DNA of 6,974 nucleotides, taken from NCBI GenBank assembly GCA_003650975.1, contig QMSU01000053.1, positions 1-6,974 of the forward strand, given 5' to 3'. The DNA comes from Thermoplasmata archaeon. GTDB taxonomy: Archaea > Thermoplasmatota > E2 > UBA202 > JdFR-43. Numbering within the stretch: the first letter of the stretch is position 1; every line of letters starts with the position of its first letter. Of this stretch, positions 1-5,205 are shown piece after piece. The notes below the pieces were generated by a model. It was not told the origin of the DNA. It saw nothing but the letters and a program-made list of their open reading frames with translations, and searched no databases. Both the position numbers and the translations under genes were made by a program.

Positions 1-507
1 GGACGGTATGCCCCCTCCGCGGAAAACAGCCAGCCGTGGAAATTCATTGTCATCACAAGCAGAGATGAGATAGCATCGCTTTCGGGAGAGGTGAAAAGAC
101 AGATACGGGAGGTACTCAGGCACAAACGGAAATGGAAGAAGAAGTACCCTGAACTTGCCCAACAGGAAACAGCACTTTTTCTCAATGCCATATCCTCGTC
201 GGAGAAGGACAACATATTTTTCAATGCTCCCGTGGTGGTTTTCGTTGTCACGGAAGACAAGGCATTCTATGACGAGTCATGCGCCTGCGCCGCACAGAAC
301 ATGATGCTTGCCGCATGGTCGCTGGGCATAGGAAGCTGCTGGATAGGATTTGCCAAGTTTCTGGAACTGAATCCGGCCCTGATGGAAAAAATAGGCGTGC
401 CGGAGGGGCACCACATCTCCGCCTGCATCATACTGGGACATGCAGCACATGTACCAAAGCCGCAGATTCGAAAACCCATGGCGGATATCATCAGATGGAT
501 TGAGTGA
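1..507 (+). CDS. Nitroreductase family protein (FMN-dependent), 5' end missing
   Basis: The reading frame is open from base 1 and gives 168 residues before TGA at 505-507. The visible part begins with the classic nitroreductase motif APSAENSQPWKF (residues 4-15), in which the Asn, Gln, Pro and Trp belong to the FMN-binding segment after the first helix. Near residues 94-118 lies the second family motif, a Cys/Ala-rich segment followed by QNMMLAAWSLGIGSCWIGF, and the protein ends with the usual short basic-hydrophobic tail (MADIIRWIE). Full-length relatives are about 170-200 residues, so I infer that roughly 20-30 N-terminal residues (the RRSxRxF region) lie upstream of the window. Members are flavoproteins that reduce nitro compounds, quinones or flavins with NAD(P)H; the substrate cannot be read from sequence. 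An internal GTG at 91 is in frame but is not the start, because the motif before it is coding. Confidence 0.9.
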   Translation, partial: GRYAPSAENSQPWKFIVITSRDEIASLSGEVKRQIREVLRHKRKWKKKYPELAQQETALFLNAISSSEKDNIFFNAPVVVFVVTEDKAFYDESCACAAQNMMLAAWSLGIGSCWIGFAKFLELNPALMEKIGVPEGHHISACIILGHAAHVPKPQIRKPMADIIRWIE

Positions 508-642
508 AACAGAAATGTTTTTAGATGTGGCCGGTTTATTACTGCTCCACACGAAGACCTCTACGAGGTAATGAGTAGAGGAGCAAGCATGGAGCAACAG
601 CGGCATCTACGGGCCCCTGCGGGATATCAGATGATCGTCAGG
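508..642. other. Convergent intergenic region with several inverted repeats
   Basis: This is the gap between the nitroreductase (+) and ketopantoate reductase (-) stop codons. A five-T run at 518-522 just after the nitroreductase stop could act as an archaeal U-tract terminator. Perfect inverted repeats follow: TGCTCCA 543-549 with TGGAGCA 590-596; nested inside it CCTCTAC 558-564 with GTAGAGG 575-581; and GCGGCATCT 600-608 with AGATGCCGC 650-658, the last reaching into the ketopantoate reductase stop region. GGAGCAA also occurs twice (580-586 and 591-597), giving alternative partners for 543-548. I see no protein gene here. It is most simply a structured transcription-end region serving both strands, but a small RNA is possible. 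Confidence 0.5.
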
Positions 643-1542
643 TCAACCCAGATGCCGCACATTTTCCATTGCCCTTATGGCCTGGGCAAGAAACTCGTTT
701 ATGGGGGCGGAAATCCCGTGGACACGGGCCACGGCGGCGAAGGCACCGTGTATTTCATCCACCTCCGTCTTCTTTCCCTTCAGTATGTCCTGTAGCATGG
801 AGGAGATGTTCTCTGCCGTGTTTCTGGCCACCTCCCTTGTTTTTTCAGTGATGTCTTCCCCGATATCCATGTGCGCCGCACGGGCAATGGCAGAGCACTC
901 ACTGCACACTCTCTCCAGAAGATGTGATGCATGTTCATTTTCCAGAAGGAATCCGTTGCGACATCTGAGTATTGAGGTGAGGCCGTTGATGGCTGCATTG
1001 ACCATGGTCTTCTTCCAGATTTCCCTCTGTATGTGGCTGGTTATCGTTGTGGGTATGCCACACCGGTTGAAGGCATCCGCGGTCTTTTTGAGCATATCGG
1101 GTGTTCTCCCGTCCAGCATCCCTATGAGCGTCTCCCCCGTACCGGCATGGTAGATGCGCCCGTTTTCAACGAAGGTCGCTCCGTGGCTGGTCACCCCGCC
1201 CATTACCTGCTCTCTGCCGAATACGTCCGCGAGCACCTCCTCGTTTCCTATGCCGTTCTGAAGGGAGAGCACGGGCATTTTCCCGAATGTGGCAAGAATT
1301 TCCCGTGCCGCCCTTTCCGTGTCATACGCCTTGGTGGTGAGAAGCACCATGTCATAGGAACTGCCATCCCATTCCGTATCCGGGCGAAAGACCCCGCTGG
1401 TGATCCCCTCGATGGTGAGACCACGCTTTGCTACTGCCGAGAGATGTTCCTTTCTCCCCACCAGGAGCACGTCATGATGTCGGGAGAGCAATCCGCCGAA
1501 GAGGGAACCAAGCGCCCCCGCTCCGAATACAATGAAACGCAT
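643..1542 (-). CDS. panE: 2-ketopantoate (2-dehydropantoate) reductase
   Basis: The product is 299 residues, the normal family length, and reduces 2-dehydropantoate to pantoate with NAD(P)H in the cytoplasmic CoA pathway. The N-terminal Rossmann fold carries GAGALG at residues 7-12. KAYDT (71-75) holds the conserved substrate-site Lys, QNG lies at 95-97, and WKKTMVNAAINGLTSI (176-191) contains the expected catalytic Lys (K178) and conserved Asn residues. KKTEVDEIHG (257-266) matches the C-terminal substrate-binding motif. I chose ATG 1542 over an in-frame ATG at 1590 because the Rossmann strand normally starts within a few residues of Met and because a TTTAAA box is centred 24.5 nt upstream, the spacing of a leaderless archaeal mRNA; the upstream 16 residues would cover that promoter. 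The gene is convergent with the nitroreductase and lies downstream of the beta-helix gene on the same strand, but has its own promoter. The family is sometimes misassigned, so the exact substrate is probable rather than certain. Confidence 0.9.
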   Translation of the reverse strand: MRFIVFGAGALGSLFGGLLSRHHDVLLVGRKEHLSAVAKRGLTIEGITSGVFRPDTEWDGSSYDMVLLTTKAYDTERAAREILATFGKMPVLSLQNGIGNEEVLADVFGREQVMGGVTSHGATFVENGRIYHAGTGETLIGMLDGRTPDMLKKTADAFNRCGIPTTITSHIQREIWKKTMVNAAINGLTSILRCRNGFLLENEHASHLLERVCSECSAIARAAHMDIGEDITEKTREVARNTAENISSMLQDILKGKKTEVDEIHGAFAAVARVHGISAPINEFLAQAIRAMENVRHLG

Positions 1543-1563
1543 GATACAAAACATGAAGGAAGG

Positions 1564-1569
1564 TTTAAA
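1564..1569 (-). promoter_or_regulatory. TATA box of ketopantoate reductase gene
   Basis: TTTAAA on the minus strand, preceded by an A-rich BRE-like stretch (CAAAAA). Its centre is 24.5 nt upstream of ATG 1542, so transcription should begin at or next to the start codon. The same spacing recurs at three other genes in this window, which supports the call. Confidence 0.7.
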
Positions 1570-1572
1570 TTT

Positions 1573-1590
1573 TTGCAGTCTGCACTGCAA
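1573..1590. promoter_or_regulatory. 18-bp inverted repeat between beta-helix stop and panE TATA box
   Basis: Perfect 7-bp arms TTGCAGT and ACTGCAA are separated by CTGC. The repeat starts 3 bp from the panE TATA box and ends 3 bp from the beta-helix stop codon. It could be a binding site for a dimeric regulator at the BRE/TATA position, or an RNA hairpin at the 3' end of the beta-helix mRNA. Sequence alone does not decide; no long U-tract follows on the minus strand. Confidence 0.4.
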
Positions 1591-1593
1591 CCG

Positions 1594-2463
1594 TTACCAT
1601 TCGTAAGGTTTTGTTGCTGGATGCCAGTCAAACTGGATCCATGGGATAGTAACACCAAATTTCCTAAAGGAAATCTTACCATTGATTGGTCTTGGTAGAA
1701 TCCTGGATTCATTCCAGTAATTTCCACTCCATTTGTCAAAAAATGAATTGAAAAAATATGCTGGAATCTGCATATTTATGAAATTACAATGCTGAATGCT
1801 GTTGAAAATTGAATATTCCAACCATATCCCTCCTTCCCCATTAACGATATTGCATTCATGGATAATGTTTCCAGCAGATAAAAAAGTCATTATGCTTCCT
1901 ATAGTGTGGGAAAAATTGCATCTTTGAATATTTGTACAAAATGATTCTTGTATATCAATACCGCCTAAATTCCATGAAAAATTGCAGTTAAAAATTTTGG
2001 TATTTATTGAGCGATAGACAGCAATGCAGCTGTAGAAATTATTTAAAAAATTACATCCCTCAATATTTACATTTCTGCATGAAATAATATTGATGGCACC
2101 AGCGGGTACAGTTGCGCCATTCCTTATAGTGAATCCTTCTATTTCCAGCAATCTCAATTTTTCAGCAATAATTACTTCGCCTCTACCTAATTTTATTATT
2201 GTATCATTTTTATTTTCTCCTATCAAACTTATATTTTTCCATATGTACAGGTCTTCATGATAAGTTCCATGATAAACATAAATAGTATCTCCATTTTCTG
2301 CATCATTTATTGCCTCCTGAATGCTGGTGTAGTTTCCCGGACCGGTTCCGCCCACGTATAAAATAGCTCCATTATTTACATACATTGGATGGGCATTGCT
2401 TCCATTGAGTGATGAAAACGGAAGAAAAAGGAATATTATCATAAATGCTGCTATCTTTTTCAC
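1594..2463 (-). CDS. Secreted right-handed parallel beta-helix protein (NosD/DUF1565-like)
   Basis: The 289-residue product begins with a signal peptide: Lys-Lys, a hydrophobic core at residues 4-19, and a plausible cleavage after SNA (22-24). Residues 35-68 match the opening of archaeal and bacterial beta-helix surface proteins (LYVGG...YTSIQEAINDAENGDTIYV, then HGTY). At least five coils follow with a period of 22-23 residues, each carrying Cys-Asn-Phe/Ile at the same register (CNF, CNF, CNF, CNI, CNF), which suggests a Cys/Asn ladder. The tail ends SGNYWNESRILPRP...IPWIQFDWHP...PYEW, a terminus I associate with Thermoplasmata-type beta-helix families. The start is GTG 2463: it gives the Lys-Lys n-region, and TTTAAG lies 23.5 nt upstream. 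The gene is far more AT-rich than its neighbours and uses A/T-ending codons, pointing to different ancestry. Ligand and function are unknown; such folds often bind or cut carbohydrate, but no catalytic residues are recognisable. Confidence 0.8.
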   Translation of the reverse strand: MKKIAAFMIIFLFLPFSSLNGSNAHPMYVNNGAILYVGGTGPGNYTSIQEAINDAENGDTIYVYHGTYHEDLYIWKNISLIGENKNDTIIKLGRGEVIIAEKLRLLEIEGFTIRNGATVPAGAINIISCRNVNIEGCNFLNNFYSCIAVYRSINTKIFNCNFSWNLGGIDIQESFCTNIQRCNFSHTIGSIMTFLSAGNIIHECNIVNGEGGIWLEYSIFNSIQHCNFINMQIPAYFFNSFFDKWSGNYWNESRILPRPINGKISFRKFGVTIPWIQFDWHPATKPYEW

Positions 2464-2483
2464 ACTTTTATATTTCTTTTGTG

Positions 2484-2489
2484 CTTAAA
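2484..2489 (-). promoter_or_regulatory. TATA-like box of beta-helix gene
   Basis: TTTAAG on the minus strand inside an A/T-rich stretch, centred 23.5 nt upstream of GTG 2463. This spacing fits a leaderless transcript and supports the GTG start. The surrounding sequence is AT-rich, so chance occurrence is more likely here than at panE. Confidence 0.5.
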
Positions 2490-2534
2490 TTTTTTATGAA
2501 AGATGGATAACCCTAACAAATTGTAACTCAACAC

Positions 2535-2561
2535 TCACCATTCATACGGTTCTATTACAGG
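2535..2561 (-). pseudogene. Remnant of a beta-helix gene 3' end (PxxxPYEW-stop)
   Basis: Read on the minus strand this segment encodes PVIEPYEW followed by TGA. The intact beta-helix gene ends PATKPYEW followed by TAA. The two 24-base coding stretches agree at about 18 positions and several differences are synonymous third-position changes (CCT/CCG, TAC/TAT), the pattern expected of a decayed coding copy. The codon before the segment is a TGA in the same frame, so nothing longer is readable. Upstream, CCAATGG at about 2568-2574 may correspond to the IPW codons of the intact tail, but this is weak. I infer a former tandem paralogue, lost except for its tail. A chance match to such a short motif remains possible. 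Confidence 0.5.
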
Positions 2562-2612
2562 TCACATACCATTGGCGTATTCTATTTCTGGGCAAAATAG
2601 GTCATAGTTATC

Positions 2613-2620
2613 TTTATCTA
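2613..2620 (+). promoter_or_regulatory. TATA-like box of the pncC-rtcA-phosphoesterase operon
   Basis: TTTATCTA is centred 23.5 nt upstream of ATG 2640, the same leaderless spacing seen at the other leading genes. No Shine-Dalgarno sequence precedes ATG 2640, which also fits leaderless translation. Confidence 0.55.
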
Positions 2621-2639
2621 TGATGCGTACTATTTATTC

Positions 2640-3107
2640 ATGCAGGAAGAAATTGCGCGATTTCTGCTGGAAAGGAAGTGGTGGATTGCCACCGCCGAAT
2701 CCTGCACTGGCGGGCTTTTGGCGCACACACTTACCAACATTCCGGGGAGCTCGGCTTATTTCAAGGGGGGCGTCGTCTCCTACAGCAACGAGGTGAAAAT
2801 GAAGGTGCTCGGGGTGAAAAGGGAAACCTTGGAACAGTACGGCGCAGTATCGGAGCAGACCGCACGGGAGATGGCTGAAGGAGTGAAGAATCTAATGGAA
2901 GTGGATGTGGCGGTGGCAACGACGGGTATTGCAGGCCCCGGAGGGGGAACGCCTGAAAAACCGGTTGGGCTGGTGTACATCGGGCTTGCCACCCCGGAGG
3001 GTGTGGAGGTGAAGCGATTTCTCTTCAACGGCGACCGGCTGTACAACAAAGAACAATTCTGCAACGCAGCTTTAAATATGGTTTTGGAATATCTGGGCAA
3101 TGATTGA
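2640..3107 (+). CDS. pncC: CinA C-terminal-type protein, probable NMN amidohydrolase
   Basis: The 155-residue protein is a complete stand-alone CinA C-terminal domain; the N-terminal molybdopterin-binding-like domain of bacterial CinA is absent, as in single-domain PncC. Family blocks appear in order: TAESCTGGLL (18-27), a GSSAYFKGGVVSYSNEVK block (36-53) with the family's Tyr and Lys, LGV...GAVS (57-71), and TGIAGPGGGTPEKPVG (95-110). Characterised members hydrolyse nicotinamide mononucleotide to nicotinate mononucleotide and ammonia, recycling pyridine nucleotides in the cytoplasm; that activity is assumed here. ATG 2640 is supported by the TATA-like box and by the fold starting immediately. 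It is the first gene of an operon: its stop overlaps the rtcA start by 8 nt. Confidence 0.9.
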   Translation: MQEEIARFLLERKWWIATAESCTGGLLAHTLTNIPGSSAYFKGGVVSYSNEVKMKVLGVKRETLEQYGAVSEQTAREMAEGVKNLMEVDVAVATTGIAGPGGGTPEKPVGLVYIGLATPEGVEVKRFLFNGDRLYNKEQFCNAALNMVLEYLGND

Positions 3108-4116
3108 GATAGACGGCTCTTACGGCGAGGGAGGAGGGCAGATTCTGCGGATGAGCATCGCCATGGCTGCAGTGACCGGAAAGGAGGTGAGGGTATTCAA
3201 CATACGGGGAGGACGTCCCAAACCCGGACTGAAACGGCAGCACATGGTGGCAATAGAGAGTGTTGCCCGGCTCTGCCATGCTGAGGTGGAGGGCCTGCAG
3301 CTCGGCTCCACCGAAATAGCATTCCATCCGGGAGCCATTGAAGGAGGGGAATATCATTTCGATATAGGCACCGCGGGGAGCGTGACACTGGTGCTGCAGG
3401 CATGCATCCTTCCCTCTCTCAAGGCGGAACGCGAAACGCATCTGGTTCTCAGAGGAGGAACCGACGTGAAGTGGTCCCCGCCGTGGGATTACTTTCAGCA
3501 TGTAACGATTCCCCTGCTCAGAAAGATGGGATGCAGCGTGGAGGGATACCTCAACAGACGTGGCTACTATCCCACAGGAGGGGGAGAGGTGGAGGTGTTC
3601 ATCCAGCCATGCCACAGGATAAGGACCATCCAGTTCAACGACCGCATCGAGAGTATATTCGGGCTGGTTCACAGCGCAAATCTTCCTCCACACGTTCCCC
3701 AGCGAATAAAAAGGGCGGCAGAGGAGGAACTTTCGACGCATGACCTGGAGGCGCACATCGTGCTGGAGGAAACCACCGCCGCATGTCCGGGGACGGGCAT
3801 TACCCTGTGGACGGAGGGAAAGGTTCTCGGTGCGGATGCTCTGGGAGAGCGGGGAACGCCGGCGGAACAGGTGGGAAGGAAGGCGGCGGAGATGCTTGCG
3901 ACGGAGATAGCAGCGGGAGTGGATGTGGACGAACGAATGGTTGATCAGATTCTGCCCTATGCGGCACTGGCCAACGGCACTCTCTCATTCACCTGCAGGA
4001 AGGTGAGCGAGCATGCCAGGACGGAGATGTGGCTGATTGGACAGTTTGCAGACGTTCAGTTTGAGGTGATTTCCGATGGAATGCAGCGCGTGACGGTGAA
4101 GGGGGTGGGCACATGA
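3100..4116 (+). CDS. rtcA: RNA 3'-terminal phosphate cyclase
   Basis: The 338-residue product has the usual length and all main blocks of RtcA, which uses ATP to convert an RNA 3'-phosphate to a 2',3'-cyclic phosphate through an enzyme-adenylate. Visible motifs are YGEGGGQILR (8-17), RPKPGLKRQH (39-48), DIGTAGS (88-94), RGGTDVKWSPPWDYF (118-132), RGYYPTGGGEVEV (154-166) and the C-terminal LPYAALANGTLSF...SEHARTE block. His305 in that block aligns with the adenylated His of E. coli RtcA; it is followed by Thr-Glu where the E. coli enzyme has Thr-Asn a few residues on, a small deviation to check. The start ATG 3100 lies inside the end of pncC (8-nt overlap) without a clear Shine-Dalgarno sequence, so translational coupling is likely. 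The stop overlaps the next start as ATGA. Confidence 0.96.
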   Translation: MIEIDGSYGEGGGQILRMSIAMAAVTGKEVRVFNIRGGRPKPGLKRQHMVAIESVARLCHAEVEGLQLGSTEIAFHPGAIEGGEYHFDIGTAGSVTLVLQACILPSLKAERETHLVLRGGTDVKWSPPWDYFQHVTIPLLRKMGCSVEGYLNRRGYYPTGGGEVEVFIQPCHRIRTIQFNDRIESIFGLVHSANLPPHVPQRIKRAAEEELSTHDLEAHIVLEETTAACPGTGITLWTEGKVLGADALGERGTPAEQVGRKAAEMLATEIAAGVDVDERMVDQILPYAALANGTLSFTCRKVSEHARTEMWLIGQFADVQFEVISDGMQRVTVKGVGT

Positions 4117-4844
4117 GGATTGCACACATTTCCGACCTGCATCTTCCCGGCAAAAATTTCGTGAGGGAATGGGGAGAGCGGCTGCTTGCGGAACTTGCAT
4201 CCCGCGAGCCGGAACTGGTTGTTATCACCGGTGACATGACCGATGACGGCTACCTGCATGAGTATGAGGTGGCACATGAATTCATCGAGAGAATTGAGGC
4301 GGAAAAGGTGATTGTGCCGGGAAATCATGATGCGCGGAACAAGGGGTATGAGGTGTTCGAGGAACTGTTCGGCACCCGCTACCCGCTCTACCGGAATGAC
4401 ATGGTGACGGTGCTGGGGATGGATTCAAGTGAACCGGATATTGACGACGGTCATATAGGGAGGGAAACCTATGGAATACTGGAGGAGCGACTGCCGGAGG
4501 ATACGATAAAGGTGGTGGCCCTTCATCACCATGTGATCCCCATCCCGGGAACCGGAAGGGAGAGAAACATCCTCATCGATGCGGGAGATTTCCTGAAACT
4601 GTGCATTGACCGCCACGTGCATTTTGTGCTGTCGGGTCACAAACACCTGCCCTGGATGTGGAAACTGGAGCACACCTACTTCATCACCGCGGGAACTGCC
4701 TGCTCAAGAAGGCTCAAGGGACGCTCATACCCTTCCTTCAACCTGCTTTCCATTACAGAATCGGCCGTTTCCGTGAAGGAAATCAACGTGACAAACGGGG
4801 CAGAAAAAGAGATACTCAGAGAAAAGACACCTTTCCATGAATAA
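4113..4844 (+). CDS. Calcineurin-like metallophosphoesterase (CpdA/Icc-type)
   Basis: The 243-residue protein contains every metal-binding block of the calcineurin-like phosphoesterase fold: DLH (8-10), GDMTDDG (40-46), GNHD (70-73), LHHH (137-140) and GHKH (175-178), with the paired His/Asp residues for a dinuclear metal site. The compact length, the spacing and the ending TAGTACSRR...SFNLLSI resemble class III cyclic-nucleotide phosphodiesterase-like proteins. There is no signal peptide or membrane segment, so it should be cytoplasmic. Its ATG overlaps the rtcA stop by 4 nt, and a purine-rich GGGGGTGGG run (about 4101-4109) just upstream could act as Shine-Dalgarno. The substrate is not determinable; the link to RtcA makes an RNA-end or cyclic-phosphate substrate a reasonable hypothesis only. 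Confidence 0.9.
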   Translation: MRIAHISDLHLPGKNFVREWGERLLAELASREPELVVITGDMTDDGYLHEYEVAHEFIERIEAEKVIVPGNHDARNKGYEVFEELFGTRYPLYRNDMVTVLGMDSSEPDIDDGHIGRETYGILEERLPEDTIKVVALHHHVIPIPGTGRERNILIDAGDFLKLCIDRHVHFVLSGHKHLPWMWKLEHTYFITAGTACSRRLKGRSYPSFNLLSITESAVSVKEINVTNGAEKEILREKTPFHE

Positions 4845-4845
4845 T

Positions 4846-4919
4846 TGGCAGGAGGGGAAAATCCCACAATGTTTGGAGGCTTGTGGACGTAGGAAAACCT
4901 TACTCTTTCCCTCCCGCCA
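4846..4919. ncRNA. Foldable three-way-junction element, possible small RNA or terminator
   Basis: A 16-position outer stem pairs 4846-4861 with 4904-4919 (13 Watson-Crick pairs, one G.T and two A/C mismatches). Inside it sit two hairpins: CCACAA 4864-4869 with TTGTGG 4881-4886 (11-nt loop), and GTAGG 4889-4893 with CCTTAC 4898-4903 (AAAA loop, one bulged T). The element begins 2 nt after the phosphoesterase stop. On the minus strand, AATATTAA near 4938-4945 lies about 22 nt upstream of 4919, so a minus-strand RNA starting at the outer stem is possible. It could also be the 3' structure of the operon mRNA. Strand and function are unknown, and I recognise no known RNA family. Confidence 0.4.
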
Positions 4920-5002
4920 TATGTAATCCCGTTTTCCATTAATATTGCTGTCGCAGGGCAAAATTGTACTCCCACAACAATATGCAGGGAATGAAAGAAG
5001 AG
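4920..5002. other. Remainder of the convergent spacer between phosphoesterase and tRNA-Cys
   Basis: No protein gene is visible. ATATTG 4942-4947 and CAATAT 4978-4983 form an inverted repeat, and GCAGGG occurs at 4953-4958 and 4984-4989. Immediately after the tRNA 3' end the minus strand is pyrimidine-rich (CTCTTCTTTC, about 5002-4993) and may help termination of the tRNA transcript. Confidence 0.35.
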
Positions 5003-5122
5003 AGGGCGGGGCGGGATATTCATGCACACCTGCAGGGCCATGCGATATGCCCGGCAAGCTGTGATTTTGAACCCGCGTATGCGGATCTGCAGTCCGCCAC
5101 CCTGCCTCTAGGTGACCCACCC
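5003..5122 (-). tRNA. tRNA-Cys (anticodon GCA), interrupted by a 49-nt T-loop intron
   Basis: Read on the minus strand, the exons 5122-5066 and 5016-5003 join into a 71-nt cloverleaf. Acceptor GGGTGGG (5122-5116) pairs with CCCGCCC (5010-5004) with one T.G. D stem ACCT/GGGT encloses AGAGGCA, with A14, G15, GG and A21 in place. Anticodon arm GCGGACTGCAGATCCGC (5097-5081) has a 5-bp stem and 7-nt loop, anticodon GCA at 5090-5088. The variable loop is ATAC. T stem GCGGG (5076-5072) pairs perfectly with CCCGC (5015-5011) around TTCAAAT once spliced. The discriminator is T73 (5003), the identity base of tRNA-Cys; CCA is not encoded. Without removing the intron the T stem cannot form, since bases after TTCAAAA do not pair with GCGGG. 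The anticodon arm matches what I remember of archaeal tRNA-Cys. TTAAAAAG centred 24.5 nt upstream is a suitable promoter. Confidence 0.9.
5017..5065 (-). other. tRNA-Cys intron at position 59/60 with bulge-helix-bulge
   Basis: The 49-nt intron is defined by two independent signs that agree: T-loop consensus after joining (TTCAAA + T) and a bulge-helix-bulge. The T stem is the exon helix. TTCA 5071-5068 pairs with TGAA 5022-5019 as the 4-bp central helix. The 3-nt bulges are AAA (5067-5065) and TAT (5018-5016); cutting each after its second base gives exactly these borders. The intron helix starts with CACA 5063-5060 pairing TGTG 5028-5025, continues through CTTGC/GCAGG and GGGC/GCCC, and closes on a loop of about 10 nt. 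Only a bulged C5024 departs from the strict motif. Removal by the archaeal tRNA splicing endonuclease is inferred. Confidence 0.85.
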
Positions 5123-5142
5123 TTACCCAAAAAGGAGTTGTG

Positions 5143-5150
5143 CTTTTTAA
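5143..5150 (-). promoter_or_regulatory. TATA-like box of tRNA-Cys
   Basis: TTAAAAAG on the minus strand, centred 24.5 nt upstream of the mature tRNA 5' end (5122), so transcription should begin at or very near position 1 of the tRNA. It lies in the 83-bp divergent spacer shared with porG. Confidence 0.6.
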
Positions 5151-5205
5151 CTTTTTTCAATGCCATACCCTAAACTATTTCAATTGTTTCCGCATTCATT
5201 ACCAA
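5151..5205 (+). promoter_or_regulatory. Probable promoter region of the por operon
   Basis: This AT-rich stretch separates the tRNA promoter from porG ATG 5206. TAAACTAT (5171-5178) and TATTTCAA (5176-5183) are candidate TATA boxes, centred about 32 and 27 nt upstream of the ATG, implying a very short or absent leader. Neither is a strong match. There is no Shine-Dalgarno sequence before ATG 5206. Confidence 0.35.

Noticed and set aside
1543..1590. Longer panE start at ATG 1590
   Set aside because: The extra 16 residues precede a Rossmann strand that normally begins the protein, and they would cover the TATA box.
1033..1698. 221-residue plus-strand frame opposite panE
   Set aside because: It crosses two unrelated minus-strand genes with good motifs and has no family resemblance.
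3025..3756. 243-residue open frame on the minus strand across rtcA
   Set aside because: It is antisense to clear rtcA motifs and has no recognisable domain or promoter.
5041..5122. tRNA-Cys as a truncated pseudogene without intron
   Set aside because: The missing T-stem strand, acceptor strand and T73 are all found in correct order 49 nt downstream and the junction forms a bulge-helix-bulge, so an intron explains the data better.
5140..5205. Longer porG start at GTG 5140, with AAGGAG just before it
   Set aside because: The AAGGAG is only 2-3 nt from the GTG, too close to work, the extension would overlap the tRNA promoter, and family members start near ATG 5206.
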